Below, one piece after another: positions 1 through 7,381 of a DNA stretch of 64,000 bases. Source of the DNA: Streptomyces durmitorensis. GTDB taxonomy: Bacteria; Actinomycetota; Actinomycetes; Streptomycetales; Streptomycetaceae. Position 1 is the stretch's first letter. Every line of letters begins with the position of its first letter. The stretch spans positions 1,736,001-1,800,000 of the forward strand of contig NZ_CP097289.1 of the NCBI RefSeq assembly GCF_023498005.1. Reading direction: 5' to 3'. Under the pieces are notes generated by a model. It worked only from the letters and a program-made list of their open reading frames with translations, made no database searches and had not been told where the DNA came from. The translations under genes and the position numbers were made by a program.

Positions 1-131
1 CGGACGCACTCGCCGAAGCCGTCGACGTCGGGCTCGAGGCGCTCCTGCACGCTGACCCGCTGGCGCTCGGTGATGCGCTGCGGGTGCCGATGCCGCCGTT
101 TCCGGAGCCGTACCGCCTGACTGAGCTGTAG
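1..131 (+). CDS. 3' end of an unidentified protein (partial)
   Basis: The frame starting at base 3 is open from the window edge to a TAG at 129-131 and encodes 42 residues ending in PEPYRLTEL. Third positions are G/C-rich, as in real genes here. The visible piece is acidic at first and proline-rich near its end and shows no recognisable motif. Its start and function lie outside the window. The next gene begins about 160 bases downstream on the same strand. Confidence 0.5.
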   Translation, partial: DALAEAVDVGLEALLHADPLALGDALRVPMPPFPEPYRLTEL

Positions 132-293
132 CCCACTGACGCCCTGCCCGGTCCGTGCGGGACGTCCGCCGTCCTGGAGCCCCCGTGCCGTGCACCATTT
201 CCGTTGCTTGGGTGGGTTGTTCGCCGATTCTCGTTGGCAGCCGGGCGCTCCTGTGATTGCGTGCCGTGTGGCTTTCGTTCTTGAGGGACGTGT

Positions 294-950
294 GTGATGT
301 CTGCTGGGTTGTGTCTGGATGCTGCCCGTCGCGTGTGCGAGGTGGCGGCCGGTGGTGCCCTGCTGCCGGGTTCGACAGTGGTCGAGGTCGAGGTGCGGGG
401 TGTTTCGGCGGTGCTGGCGGTTCGAATGAACGCCGGGGAGGTGGAGCGCAGGGCCGCGGAGGGTGTGGCGCCGCTGCTGGACATGTCGGCGCTAGATGCG
501 TTGTTGCAGTTACCGGCTGGTCTTCCGGTGCCGGAGTTGTCGTTGACGCCTCGGGAGCGGCTGCGGCTGCGCCGTTGCCCGCATGGTGCCATCGAGCAGG
601 GCGACGGGCAGCTGGTACGCCGTCTGGTGTCGCCGCTAGAGGTCGATGTGGCGGCGACTCGGACACGGCGGGCGGGCCGGACTGCATTGATGCGGGCGGG
701 GCGTTTCGGTGCGTATGCGGCGTCGACGGTGTGGCTAGACGGTCCGGCTGCCGGTTCGGAGCTGATGGTGATTGAGGCTGGTGTCTATGGTCTCGGGGTG
801 GTGCGTACTGTCGACGGGGAGTCGCCGGAGCTGCTGGTGGCGCCTCGGTCGTCGTTGCGGTTCGGGCATACAGCTGCGGGCTGGCTATTCCACGAGCAGG
901 TGTACGAGCAGCTACTCGGCGCTAGTCAGGATCTCCTGCCCACACCCTGA
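294..950 (+). CDS. Hypothetical protein with atypical codon use and a TTA codon
   Basis: A 218-residue (or 217-residue) protein of unknown function. GTG at 294 and ATG at 297 are adjacent candidate starts; a GAGGGA stretch at 282-287 suits either. The sequence is rich in Val, Leu and Arg, has no signal peptide or clear membrane segment, and I recognise no domain. Codon choice is unlike the rest of the window, with many GGT, GTT, TTG and CTA codons and a TTA at 510-512. In Streptomyces TTA codons make translation depend on the bldA tRNA. This suggests recent acquisition. Its 3' end overlaps the convergent gene 922-2070 by 29 bases. Confidence 0.6.
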   Translation: MMSAGLCLDAARRVCEVAAGGALLPGSTVVEVEVRGVSAVLAVRMNAGEVERRAAEGVAPLLDMSALDALLQLPAGLPVPELSLTPRERLRLRRCPHGAIEQGDGQLVRRLVSPLEVDVAATRTRRAGRTALMRAGRFGAYAASTVWLDGPAAGSELMVIEAGVYGLGVVRTVDGESPELLVAPRSSLRFGHTAAGWLFHEQVYEQLLGASQDLLPTP

Positions 951-2070
951 GCCAGCGCGGCGTTTCCAGGGCCCCCGGATTCGAGATCTCTTCGCGGAGG
1001 TCCTGGTGGGCGTTGCGGGCGTCGTGGCAGAGCTGCTGCCACACGGAGCGCCGGTCGGAACCCGCAGCGGTCTGTTGCAGGTCTTCGGCCCAGGGCAGCC
1101 AGGTTGCGATGTTATGCCGGTTGGCCTCCTCTTGATCTCGAAGGTTGTGGTCGAAGCGGATCAGACTGCGGCCCGCGCAGACCGTGCAGTGACAGAGCGG
1201 TTCCGGCAGCTTGCCGTAGAGCTCTCGCAGCGTGTCGGCCCGAAAGTAGTCCATGAGCTGCGGGTGCAGCACCATCGTCGTATACCTGTATCTCCTTGGG
1301 CCCGTTGGTCCTCCGCTGCCTGGCTTTCGGACGTGCCGCATCGCGGTCTGCATGCCGAGCGCGGTGAACAGGGCGCCATAGGCGTAGGCGTCGAGCCCGG
1401 CGAGGTCGGTGCGGATGACGGCGACCCGCTGAAGACTGCCGACCAGTTGGCGCAGACCGGCGACTGCGCCTTTGGCGGCGAGCGGGTTCCTGGCGGCGCC
1501 GAGGGCGAGGGCCTTGATGTGGGGAAGGTCGGCGAGCTGGGTGACGAGGTAGTCGCGGTCGTCAGGTTCGCGCAGCCACTGTTGGTCGAGTGGCAGGGTG
1601 AGGATGGTCTGCTGCGGGTCGAGGTCACGGACGGCCTGGACGGCAGCGGCGACAGCCTGGCGGTCGCCGCCCTTGATGTATCGGGTAGGCGTGAGGCCGG
1701 CCGTGGTGCCGTTGTGGAGCTGCCCTTGCTGGTCGTTGCGGAGTTCGTCTGCTTCGGTCTCGTCGAAGAGTGACGGCTGGTCGCTGCGGCTGCGGTAGGG
1801 CAGTTGGAAGGGCTCGTCTGCAGTGGCGTAGTCGTCGTAGCTGTCGGGGTCGACGAGTTGGAGCCGATGGCTGTTTCCATGACGGTGTCCGGTGCCGACG
1901 GTCGGTATGGCGTCGGTGCCGCAGAGGATGATCCCGTCGTGTTCACTGGTGGCGCGCACGTGGTTCGTGCCGTCTCTGCTGCTGGCCCTGGTGTGTACGA
2001 GGATCGCGTCTTGAAGTAGTTGCCATGCGGGCTGTGTTCGGCGTAAGTGGTCGCCGGGCTGTTCCGTCAT
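922..2070 (-). CDS. Putative TGT-like (tRNA-guanine transglycosylase-related) zinc-binding protein
   Basis: A 382-residue protein started by ATG at 2070 behind a strong GGGGGAGGGG ribosome site. Residues 293-298 read CHCTVC, and an HN pair follows 21 residues after the last Cys. This resembles the C-x-C-x2-C...H zinc site that closes the TIM barrel of tRNA-guanine transglycosylases, where the His is also followed by Asn in bacterial enzymes (a 25-residue gap there, about 22 in archaeal ones). The middle part (residues 150-250), with alternating hydrophobic stretches and a DLAGLDAYAYGALF segment, is compatible with a barrel. I could not locate the catalytic Asp motifs, so activity is unproven. 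Relatives such as DpdA modify DNA rather than tRNA, but no other dpd gene is present. It could instead be an unrelated zinc protein. Confidence 0.5.
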   Translation of the reverse strand: MTEQPGDHLRRTQPAWQLLQDAILVHTRASSRDGTNHVRATSEHDGIILCGTDAIPTVGTGHRHGNSHRLQLVDPDSYDDYATADEPFQLPYRSRSDQPSLFDETEADELRNDQQGQLHNGTTAGLTPTRYIKGGDRQAVAAAVQAVRDLDPQQTILTLPLDQQWLREPDDRDYLVTQLADLPHIKALALGAARNPLAAKGAVAGLRQLVGSLQRVAVIRTDLAGLDAYAYGALFTALGMQTAMRHVRKPGSGGPTGPRRYRYTTMVLHPQLMDYFRADTLRELYGKLPEPLCHCTVCAGRSLIRFDHNLRDQEEANRHNIATWLPWAEDLQQTAAGSDRRSVWQQLCHDARNAHQDLREEISNPGALETPRWLRVWAGDPD

Positions 2071-2584
2071 CCGCCCCTCCCCCGGTCACGGATCGCAATG
2101 TCCCCGTTTCAAAGAGTGCAAGCGGCAGGTGACGGCGGCAAGGGGGCGTTCGCAATGAAAACGGGCTGCGTCTCATTGACCTCGGCGTAGCGCCTGCGCT
2201 CGTCCGTTTCCGGAGGGAGCCGCTCGGCTCCACCACCCGCTTGCCTTACCGTCGTCCTCGTTGTCCTGCAGCGTCCCGCCCCCCGTCCCGCCGACGTAGT
2301 TTCCCGCAGGCTGGCAACTTGGCCTCAAGGAGCCGCCGGGTCAGGTTGGTGAGCGCGTACCGCCAGTCGCCTTCGAGGGCAGGAAGGTGCTTGCGGTCGA
2401 CTCACCCCATGGCGCCTCCTTTCGGTCGCTGTCAGGGTCCCATCGCCCGGACGCCCTGCAGCCCCCCGCAGTGCATGAGGCGGACGGAGCGTGATGAGCG
2501 GCCCGCCTGCCACGAGGCTCACAAACGGGCGGGCCGCCCCTTCCCGTGCCGCGGGCTGTTCGACGTAGCCACGGCGCGGGGGCC
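2071..2584. other. Gene-poor stretch with a broken ORF
   Basis: This 514-bp stretch has no intact gene I can support. On the minus strand an AAAGGAGG site precedes ATG at 2410, but the third codon is TGA (2402-2404). Beyond it the same frame is open to TAA at 2246-2248 and reads like protein (VDRKHLPALEGDWRYALTNL...). This may be the remains of a small gene. Confidence 0.35.
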
Positions 2585-2749
2585 TCAGGACTGCGTGCGG
2601 CGCACGTACCCCGCCCGTTTCGCGCACGTCTCGTGCCAGGTGATGGTGGCGCCGCCGGCCGAGATGGACACCTTCAGGAAGGTCACAGCGGGCTGCCCCT
2701 GGGCGATTGGCTGATCGCAGCGTCCACAGAACCGGGCGCCTTCGCTCAT
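2585..2749 (-). CDS. Small Cys/His (zinc-finger-like) protein
   Basis: A 54-residue protein starting MSEGARFCGRC and ending YVRRTQS. It has a CxxC pair near the N-terminus and a WHETC motif near the C-terminus, which together could bind one zinc ion. The ATG at 2749 overlaps the stop of the upstream gene (2746-3078) by ATGA, so the two are translationally coupled. Longer frames starting at 2818 have no ribosome site and would overlap more. Function unknown; pairs of small Cys-rich proteins next to an XRE/TPR regulator are common in Streptomyces. Confidence 0.6.
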   Translation of the reverse strand: MSEGARFCGRCDQPIAQGQPAVTFLKVSISAGGATITWHETCAKRAGYVRRTQS

Positions 2750-3078
2750 CGCCGCGCCTCCTTCAGCGTCTGCCGCAACGCGTGGCCTACCGCGCAGCGG
2801 GCCGGGTCGTCGGCGCACTGCTCACAGCTCTGTATGTGGGCGAGGAGCGCCAGGTACGCAGGCCGGGACGCACAGAGCCGACAGCCGCGGGGGAACCAGG
2901 TGAAGCCACCTTCAGACCGGACGCCGAGCTCGACGGCCGTCTCGGTGGTGAGGACGACCGCACACCACACGCACGCACGGCCGCACGTCTGCGCCACGGA
3001 CAGCCTCTCGACGGGCGGTACCGACAGAACTGCCCGTTCAACGGTGCCATTGCCCGGTGGGCCCACGTCTCTGCTCAT
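2746..3078 (-). CDS. Cys-rich small protein, probable zinc binder
   Basis: 110 residues with Cys clusters: CGRACVWC (about 32-39), CRLC (about 66-69) and CEQC followed by a further Cys (about 84-93). This arrangement suggests two zinc sites. The C-terminus is basic (LKEARR). It is the first gene of a two-gene minus-strand operon and is divergent from the XRE regulator at 3222, sharing a 143-bp promoter region. Function unknown; a role as a partner or target of the neighbouring regulator is inference from position only. Confidence 0.6.
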   Translation of the reverse strand: MSRDVGPPGNGTVERAVLSVPPVERLSVAQTCGRACVWCAVVLTTETAVELGVRSEGGFTWFPRGCRLCASRPAYLALLAHIQSCEQCADDPARCAVGHALRQTLKEARR

Positions 3079-3171
3079 GACGTCAAGGTTGTCCGAAGTG
3101 TCCTGTTCCGCATCAGGACGGATCCGGGGCAGTTACTCGCAGCCGACCGGACAGTTTTAACCAGCGGCGGA

Positions 3172-3191
3172 CGACGGTAGGTCTACCGTCG
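3172..3191. promoter_or_regulatory. Perfect 20-bp palindrome, probable operator
   Basis: CGACGGTAG-GT-CTACCGTCG: two perfect 9-bp arms around a GT spacer, 31 bp before the start of the XRE gene. A weak -35/-10 pair (TTTAAC at 3156, TAGGTC at 3178, 16-bp gap) would place the palindrome over the -10. This position suits autoregulation by the XRE protein (inference). Confidence 0.5.
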
Positions 3192-3221
3192 AGAGACGCG
3201 GGCGCACGGTGGGGGACGGTC

Positions 3222-4493
3222 ATGCCCAAGCAGCGGAACACCAAGCTTGAGGCCCTGCTTGTGGAGTTCGGCTACACCCATCAGCAGCTGGCCGACGAGG
3301 TGAACCAGACCGCGCAGGACGTGTTCGGCAAGCCTACGCAGTGCACCGACCGTCATGTACGCCGCTGGATCGCGGGCAACGTGCAGTGGCCATGGTCCCG
3401 CTACCTTCTGCCCCTGCAACAGATCTTCGGCCGCAGCCCGGAGGCCATGGGCTTCATCCCGCGCAACTCCTCACGCGTACCGGCCCCGCCACGGCGGTCG
3501 GCGCCCGTGAAGGAGGAACGCCCCGTGAGACGCCGGGAGTTCATCGCGGCCGGCCTGGCTGCCGCCCTCGGCCTCGACGCCATCCCCTCCGCGGGCCGCC
3601 TCGGGACCGCGGACGTCGAGCGGATCCGGGCGATCGTCCCGGCCCTGTACAACCACGACCACGCGCTCGGCGGGGGCGCCCTGCATACGGTCGCCGAGCA
3701 GGCGCTGCGGTTCGTCCACTACGCGCTCAACCACTGCACCTACGGCTCTCGCGTCGAGCGCGCCCTGTACGCCGCGACCGGGGACCTGGCGGCGTCGGCC
3801 GGCTGGTTCGCCTACGACGCCGGGCTGCAGGAGGACGCGACGAGCCTGTACAGCGAGGCGTTGCAGGCGGGCATGCTCGCCGGGGACGGCATGTTACAGG
3901 CCCGTGTCTGGTCCAACCTCGCCATGCAGGCCCGCCTGTTGGACCGCGATCAGGAGGCGCTGCGGATCGGCCGGGCCGCGGTCGAGACGCGTCAGGCAAA
4001 GGCGGATCCGTGGCTGATGTCGCTGCTGCACTGCCGCCAGGCCGTAGGTCACGCCCGCGTCGGTGAGCGCGCCCGCGCCGAGCGATCCCTCGCACGGGCT
4101 GAGAGTGCCTACGACCGCACGAACGGCGAGCCTGCGGCCTGGCTTTCGTTCCTCACCCCCGCGGAGCTCACCGGGCTCGCCGGGGCCACGCATCAGGCCC
4201 TCGGCCGGTACGGGCAGGCGCAGGAACTCACCGCTTCCGCGCTGGACATGCTCGAGCCGCGCTTCGAACGCAACCGGGTCTACTACACCGTGCAGAGCGC
4301 ACAGGCCCTTCTCGACGGCGGGGAGGTCGAGCAGGCCGTAGCCGAGGCCGGGCGTGCTACGGCCATAGGTGAGCGTGTGCAGAGCGAGCGGGTGCAGGGC
4401 AAGCTCGACGGGCTACGCCAGCAGATGCGCCGCCACGCCCACGTGCCCGCGGCGGCGGACTTCCTCGAGCAGACACGACGGACGGGGGCGTGA
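3222..4493 (+). CDS. XRE-type regulator with TPR-like sensor region
   Basis: 423 residues. The N-terminus (about residues 5-60) is a helix-turn-helix of the Streptomyces XRE group (YTHQQLADEVNQ, then RHVRRWIAG). A basic linker with RRREFIAAGLAAALG follows, a segment shared by this family that resembles but probably is not a Tat signal. From about residue 130 the chain is helical and Ala/Leu/Arg-rich with repeated pairs typical of tetratricopeptide repeats, such as GDLAASAGWFAYDAG and AVGHARVGERARAERS. Such proteins control development or secondary metabolism and are thought to bind a peptide or partner through the TPR part. The GTGA overlap with the GNAT gene at 4490 indicates an operon. Confidence 0.85.
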   Translation: MPKQRNTKLEALLVEFGYTHQQLADEVNQTAQDVFGKPTQCTDRHVRRWIAGNVQWPWSRYLLPLQQIFGRSPEAMGFIPRNSSRVPAPPRRSAPVKEERPVRRREFIAAGLAAALGLDAIPSAGRLGTADVERIRAIVPALYNHDHALGGGALHTVAEQALRFVHYALNHCTYGSRVERALYAATGDLAASAGWFAYDAGLQEDATSLYSEALQAGMLAGDGMLQARVWSNLAMQARLLDRDQEALRIGRAAVETRQAKADPWLMSLLHCRQAVGHARVGERARAERSLARAESAYDRTNGEPAAWLSFLTPAELTGLAGATHQALGRYGQAQELTASALDMLEPRFERNRVYYTVQSAQALLDGGEVEQAVAEAGRATAIGERVQSERVQGKLDGLRQQMRRHAHVPAAADFLEQTRRTGA

Positions 4494-5038
4494 GCGTGGA
4501 CGGCATGCGGCTGGAACGACGGGACGCGGCAGGGCTCAGCGAGATCCGTCCCCGACTCCTCGACGTGTACGCGGAGATCTTCGCCGACCGGCTCGGCGAA
4601 GAGTTCCACAGCGTCGAACGCTTCGACGAGCGGCTCGAGTGGAACACCGAAGTGCCCGGCTTCGCCGCGGTCGTGGGCTACCTCGACGGGCAGCCGGTCG
4701 GTTACGCCTACGGGTGCGCGCTGCAGGCTGGCACACGGTGGTGGAACGGGCTACGAACTCCGGTGCCGGACGGCGCAATCGTCGAGGACGGGGGCCGCAC
4801 GTTCGCCCTGTCCGAGTTGATGGTCGTCGGCAAGGTCCGCGGTACCGCGGCGGCGAAAGCGATTCATGACGAGCTGCTCCGCGGCCGACCCGAGCAGCGG
4901 GTGACGCTCCTCGTCGAGCGGGAGCACCCCAAGGTGCGCGACCTGTACGAGGCGTGGGGGTACGAGTGGTTTGGCGAGGTGCTGCCGTTCGCCGACTCGC
5001 CGCTTTACGACGCGATGAATCTACAGCTCAAGCCCTGA
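4490..5038 (+). CDS. GNAT-family N-acetyltransferase
   Basis: 182 residues with GTG start at 4490 overlapping the previous stop (GTGA), so it is translationally coupled to the XRE regulator. The fold is recognisable by the order of its strands: an FAAVVGYLDGQPVGYAYG strand pair, the LSELMVVGKVRGTAAAKA region corresponding to the acetyl-CoA pyrophosphate loop, and the C-terminal LVEREHPKVRDLYEAWGY motif. The substrate cannot be told. Its pairing with a regulator and divergent zinc proteins is a conserved-looking Streptomyces cassette, not evidence for a particular pathway. Confidence 0.8.
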   Translation: MSVDGMRLERRDAAGLSEIRPRLLDVYAEIFADRLGEEFHSVERFDERLEWNTEVPGFAAVVGYLDGQPVGYAYGCALQAGTRWWNGLRTPVPDGAIVEDGGRTFALSELMVVGKVRGTAAAKAIHDELLRGRPEQRVTLLVEREHPKVRDLYEAWGYEWFGEVLPFADSPLYDAMNLQLKP

Positions 5039-5088
5039 ACGCCGAGGTCCCCGCCCGATCTCCGGACGGGGGCTTTCACTGCGGGCGC

Positions 5089-5274
5089 TTACTTACCTTC
5101 CAGCCTGCATCCCCTCTTGCAGCACGGTTCAACGTCCCAGGCCACGCTACGGCCGGGGCCCGCAGTTGGCGGCGCCACGACCTTGATCTGATTCCTCGGA
5201 GTACCGCACGCGCGGCAGGGTATAGCTGGCCTTGCCTGAACTTCGGGTGAATCACCCTGGTTTGCACTATTCAT
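5089..5274 (-). CDS. Small Cys-containing hypothetical protein
   Basis: A possible 61-residue protein starting MNSANQGDSPE and ending CKRGCRLEGK, with CRAC and CC...C pairs that could bind metal. ATG at 5274 lacks a clear ribosome site. The longer frame reaching 5745 is mainly the antisense shadow of the excisionase gene, so only this C-terminal part is proposed. It faces the GNAT gene tail to tail. Confidence 0.35.
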   Translation of the reverse strand: MNSANQGDSPEVQARPAIPCRACGTPRNQIKVVAPPTAGPGRSVAWDVEPCCKRGCRLEGK

Positions 5275-5287
5275 AGCTGGAGCGTAC

Positions 5288-5322
5288 TGCCACCGTCCGA
5301 GTCGCTGGCACGGACGGTGGCA
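5288..5322. terminator. 12-bp perfect inverted repeat
   Basis: TGCCACCGTCCG and CGGACGGTGGCA flank an 11-nt loop (5300-5310). There is no T-run. It could terminate transcription or act as an operator upstream of the excisionase-like gene. Downstream, 5340-5413 holds a short open stretch ending STLTAENILRSAVEPFRKN plus stop, which reads like the tail of a lost gene. Confidence 0.4.
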
Positions 5323-5436
5323 GAGGGGACACGAGTGAAAACAAGGGCGGAAAAGCACGCTCACCGCGGAGAACATCCTGCGTAGCGCCGTCGAGCCGTT
5401 CCGCAAGAACTGAGTAGAAGGTGAGAAAGCAGCCTC

Positions 5437-5736
5437 GTGCCTAGGCACCCACAGAAGATTCCGCCGCCCCCACCTGGATGCGTGTGGATCGATGAAGCGG
5501 CTGATCGCGTCGGCCTCACCAAGACCACGCTCTACAAATGCCGGCAGACAGGGAAAGGGACGATGTCGTTCACCGTCGGCCGCAGGGCGACCTATCGCGT
5601 CGCGGACCTCGACGCCTACATCGAGGCGTTGTATCAAGCAGCGAGGAGTCCGGAGCCGAACCCGGAAATGCGGCCGCCGGAGCCACGGCGGCCGCCGCTG
5701 CCCCGCGGTTCCGCCCGACGCCCACCCTCGCCGTAA
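5437..5736 (+). CDS. Excisionase/AlpA-like helix-turn-helix protein
   Basis: 99 residues with GTG start at 5437 and a purine-rich AAGGTGAGAAAG site upstream. Residues 16-65 form a winged-helix HTH_17/excisionase domain: VWIDEAADRVGLTKTTLYKC, then TVGRRATYRVADLDAYIEAL. The last 30 residues are a Pro/Arg-rich tail. Such proteins direct excision by tyrosine integrases or activate promoters in integrated elements. No integrase, replication or transfer gene lies nearby, so this is either a relic of an integrative element or an independent regulator. Confidence 0.75.
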   Translation: MPRHPQKIPPPPPGCVWIDEAADRVGLTKTTLYKCRQTGKGTMSFTVGRRATYRVADLDAYIEALYQAARSPEPNPEMRPPEPRRPPLPRGSARRPPSP

Positions 5737-5786
5737 CCCCTCCATGGGGTGGTCTTGGAGCGCAGCGCTCCGGAAAGACTCACGGA

Positions 5787-6044
5787 GTGCCTCGTACCTC
5801 TAAGCCCTCCAGCAGCGACCGCCCGCGCTGGCACTGGATCATCACCATCACCTGGGGTGTCCGTGACGTGGAGACGGTGACCGCCACGGGGACCGTTGCC
5901 CCGCTGCCGGGCAAGACCCGTCAGGAGATGTTCGATTTCCTATACGACCGAACCGTGCGACAGGCAAACGCCCAAGAGGCCTTTGTCCTGTTCTTCTCAC
6001 TAGAGCCGGACGCTCTGCGCCACGGCGCCGAGCAACGCCTGTAG
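5787..6044 (+). CDS. Small hypothetical protein
   Basis: 85 residues from GTG 5787, preceded by GGAAAG. Frames extending upstream to 5538 merely shadow the excisionase gene. The protein-like core HWIITITWGVRDVETVTATG, followed by a helical QEMFDFLYDRTVRQA part, suggests a small beta-alpha fold. It lies 50 bp after the excisionase-like gene on the same strand and probably belongs to the same element. No family recognised. Confidence 0.5.
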   Translation: MPRTSKPSSSDRPRWHWIITITWGVRDVETVTATGTVAPLPGKTRQEMFDFLYDRTVRQANAQEAFVLFFSLEPDALRHGAEQRL

Positions 6045-6064
6045 CCACTTAATGCGCTGGCAGT

Positions 6065-6217
6065 GGATCAAGGTGTCAGCTCGCGCGCGCACGCGCATTG
6101 ACCTAAGGCGGGAAGGGGTGTCAGCGGTTCTGACACCCTCGCTGACACCTTGATCAGCTGTCAGCGCCTAGTCAGTGGGTGGCACCGCAGGTCAGATGGG
6201 TGTCAGCAAGGTGTCAG
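6065..6217. repeat. TGTCAG/CTGACA repeat cluster with nested hairpins
   Basis: TGTCAG or its complement occurs seven times (6075, 6119, 6130, 6142, 6159, 6201, 6212). A 16-bp inverted pair (6065-6080 and 6141-6156, 15 of 16 matching, GATCAAGGTGTCAGC) encloses a smaller hairpin with 9-bp arms GGGTGTCAG/CTGACACCC (6116-6138, 5-nt loop). The pattern resembles iteron or multi-site binding regions at replication or recombination loci. Confidence 0.7.
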
Positions 6218-6278
6218 TCGTTCCAAACCCCCACCCTGACGAACCATCAGGAGAAGGGGGCGCAAGCAGGGCCAGTCG

Positions 6279-6430
6279 GGTGCTCAGTAAGGTGCTCAGC
6301 AACTGCTCAAGGGTGCTCGACCGCAGGTCAGCCACGTCTGGCCAACTGCTCAAGTCGCCGCTCAAAGTTCCGCGAGCACCTGCTTGAGCAGCAGCTTGAG
6401 CGGCTGTGACCTGCGGTCGAGCAGTGCCGA
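6279..6430. repeat. TGCTCA repeat cluster with 17-bp inverted repeat
   Basis: GGTGCTCAG occurs at 6279 and 6291, and CAACTGCTCAAG-like copies at 6300 and 6343. Inverted CTTGAGCAG/CTTGAGCGG copies lie at 6383 and 6395. A perfect 17-bp inverted repeat, TGCTCGACCGCAGGTCA (6314-6330) against 6407-6423, encloses them. It follows directly on the TGTCAG cluster and together they fill the space between the excisionase-side genes and the gene at 6550. Confidence 0.7.
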
Positions 6431-6553
6431 GCACCTCGCGAGCAGTACCGATACCACGGCCAGCTGTACCGAGCCCGGATGCGGGCGGGCATCGAGCCGA
6501 TCCCGGTCTCGGAGTACCGCGGGACCGGGAGCAGCTGGCAGTACGGCAGCTAG
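6410..6553 (+). pseudogene. Possible gene remnant
   Basis: After a TGA at 6407-6409 the frame is open to TAG at 6551 and reads like a real C-terminus (EQYRYHGQLYRARMRAG ... VSEYRGTGSSWQYGS). The same frame upstream of the TGA (6179-6406) is repeat-derived and unconvincing. No start codon fits. It probably is the tail of a lost gene. The end overlaps the convergent gene at 6550. Confidence 0.3.
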
Positions 6554-7161
6554 TCGTCCGGCCACTGCCCGGCTTTGTACGCCGGGGGTGCATCGAATGG
6601 GGCGCGCGACGGGTTGAGCCTGAGACCTCGCCAGTAACGCACCCAGCCGCTCAGCTTGCACAGGTCCGTCTGCTCGTAGGCGGACCCGTTCCTTTGCAGA
6701 GCTCGGCGCAGGTAGGCAAAGCCTTCTTCTGAGCTGCGGGCGTTGATGGCTTCCCACTCGTCAGCGACAGGCCAACGGGCTGTCTGAGTCTGCATGGCTG
6801 CTAGCCATTCCTGCCACGTCGCATCAGAGATCATGCCCCGGTGGCGGGTGCGCACCTCGTCGTCGCACATGCGCTGGTATAGCAGTGCCAGCCGACTGAC
6901 GTTGATTTCGCCGCCTTGCTGGTCGTCGACGATCTGTACGGGATGTGTGTCGATCTGCGGATGACTCGCTGGGTTCGCCGGGTCCGTTCCACGCAGCGCC
7001 TCCACCGGAGCCTGATCTTGCAGCTCCCAGTACCGGGTGAGGTAGAACTGCTCGATCTCGCGGATGTGCTGGCGCCTGCCTTCGAGCCCGCCGTGGACGA
7101 GGGGCGCGAGCAGTGCGACTACAGAGATCGCCAGAGCCGTGATTGCAAGACTGCTATCCAT
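6550..7161 (-). CDS. Hypothetical membrane-anchored protein
   Basis: 203 residues when started at MDSSLAITALA (ATG 7161); the frame extends to 7194 but those residues are not hydrophobic. Residues 5-25 form one membrane segment (ITALAISVVALLAPLVHGGL), followed by a charged stretch and a soluble helical domain rich in Trp and Arg (WQEWLAAMQTQTARW, VRYWRGLRLNPSR). This looks like a signal-anchored protein with its bulk in the cytoplasm, a layout seen in many Streptomyces DUF4760-type proteins; that family name is only a guess. It is divergent from ligC. Confidence 0.6.
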   Translation of the reverse strand: MDSSLAITALAISVVALLAPLVHGGLEGRRQHIREIEQFYLTRYWELQDQAPVEALRGTDPANPASHPQIDTHPVQIVDDQQGGEINVSRLALLYQRMCDDEVRTRHRGMISDATWQEWLAAMQTQTARWPVADEWEAINARSSEEGFAYLRRALQRNGSAYEQTDLCKLSGWVRYWRGLRLNPSRAPFDAPPAYKAGQWPDD

Positions 7162-7264
7162 GGCGCACCTCGGACTTGCTCCCCGAGTACACATTCCATG
7201 GTCCTCTTCGGTCTCCTACGCAGCCACTCGGCGTCGCCTCGCAACCTGCGCTGTGCGGCCCGCC

Positions 7265-7300
7265 CGTCTCACACATTTTTCACAGATCTGGTGTGAGACG
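7265..7300. promoter_or_regulatory. 10-bp perfect inverted repeat upstream of ligC
   Basis: CGTCTCACAC (7265-7274) and GTGTGAGACG (7291-7300) are separated by 16 A/T-rich bases, the lowest-GC patch nearby. It lies between divergent genes (6550-7161 and ligC) and could be an operator or the terminator-like element of an antisense transcript. Confidence 0.4.
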
Positions 7301-7381
7301 GTGGCCGCAGTGCGGCTGACCTGGTCTTTATGGACGCTGGCTGAACAGGCGGACTACCTGGACGCCCCATAGATTTGAGCC

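Noticed and set aside
5089..5745. 218-codon minus-strand frame as one gene
   Set aside because: Most of it is antisense to the excisionase-like gene; only the last 61 codons were kept as a tentative small gene.
6179..6409. 76-codon frame across the TGCTCA repeats
   Set aside because: Sequence is dictated by the repeats, lacks a ribosome site and ends at an in-frame TGA; not convincing as a protein.
1..7300. Integrase, tRNA attachment site or replication gene expected for an integrative element
   Set aside because: Looked for beside the excisionase-like gene but none could be found in the sequence given.
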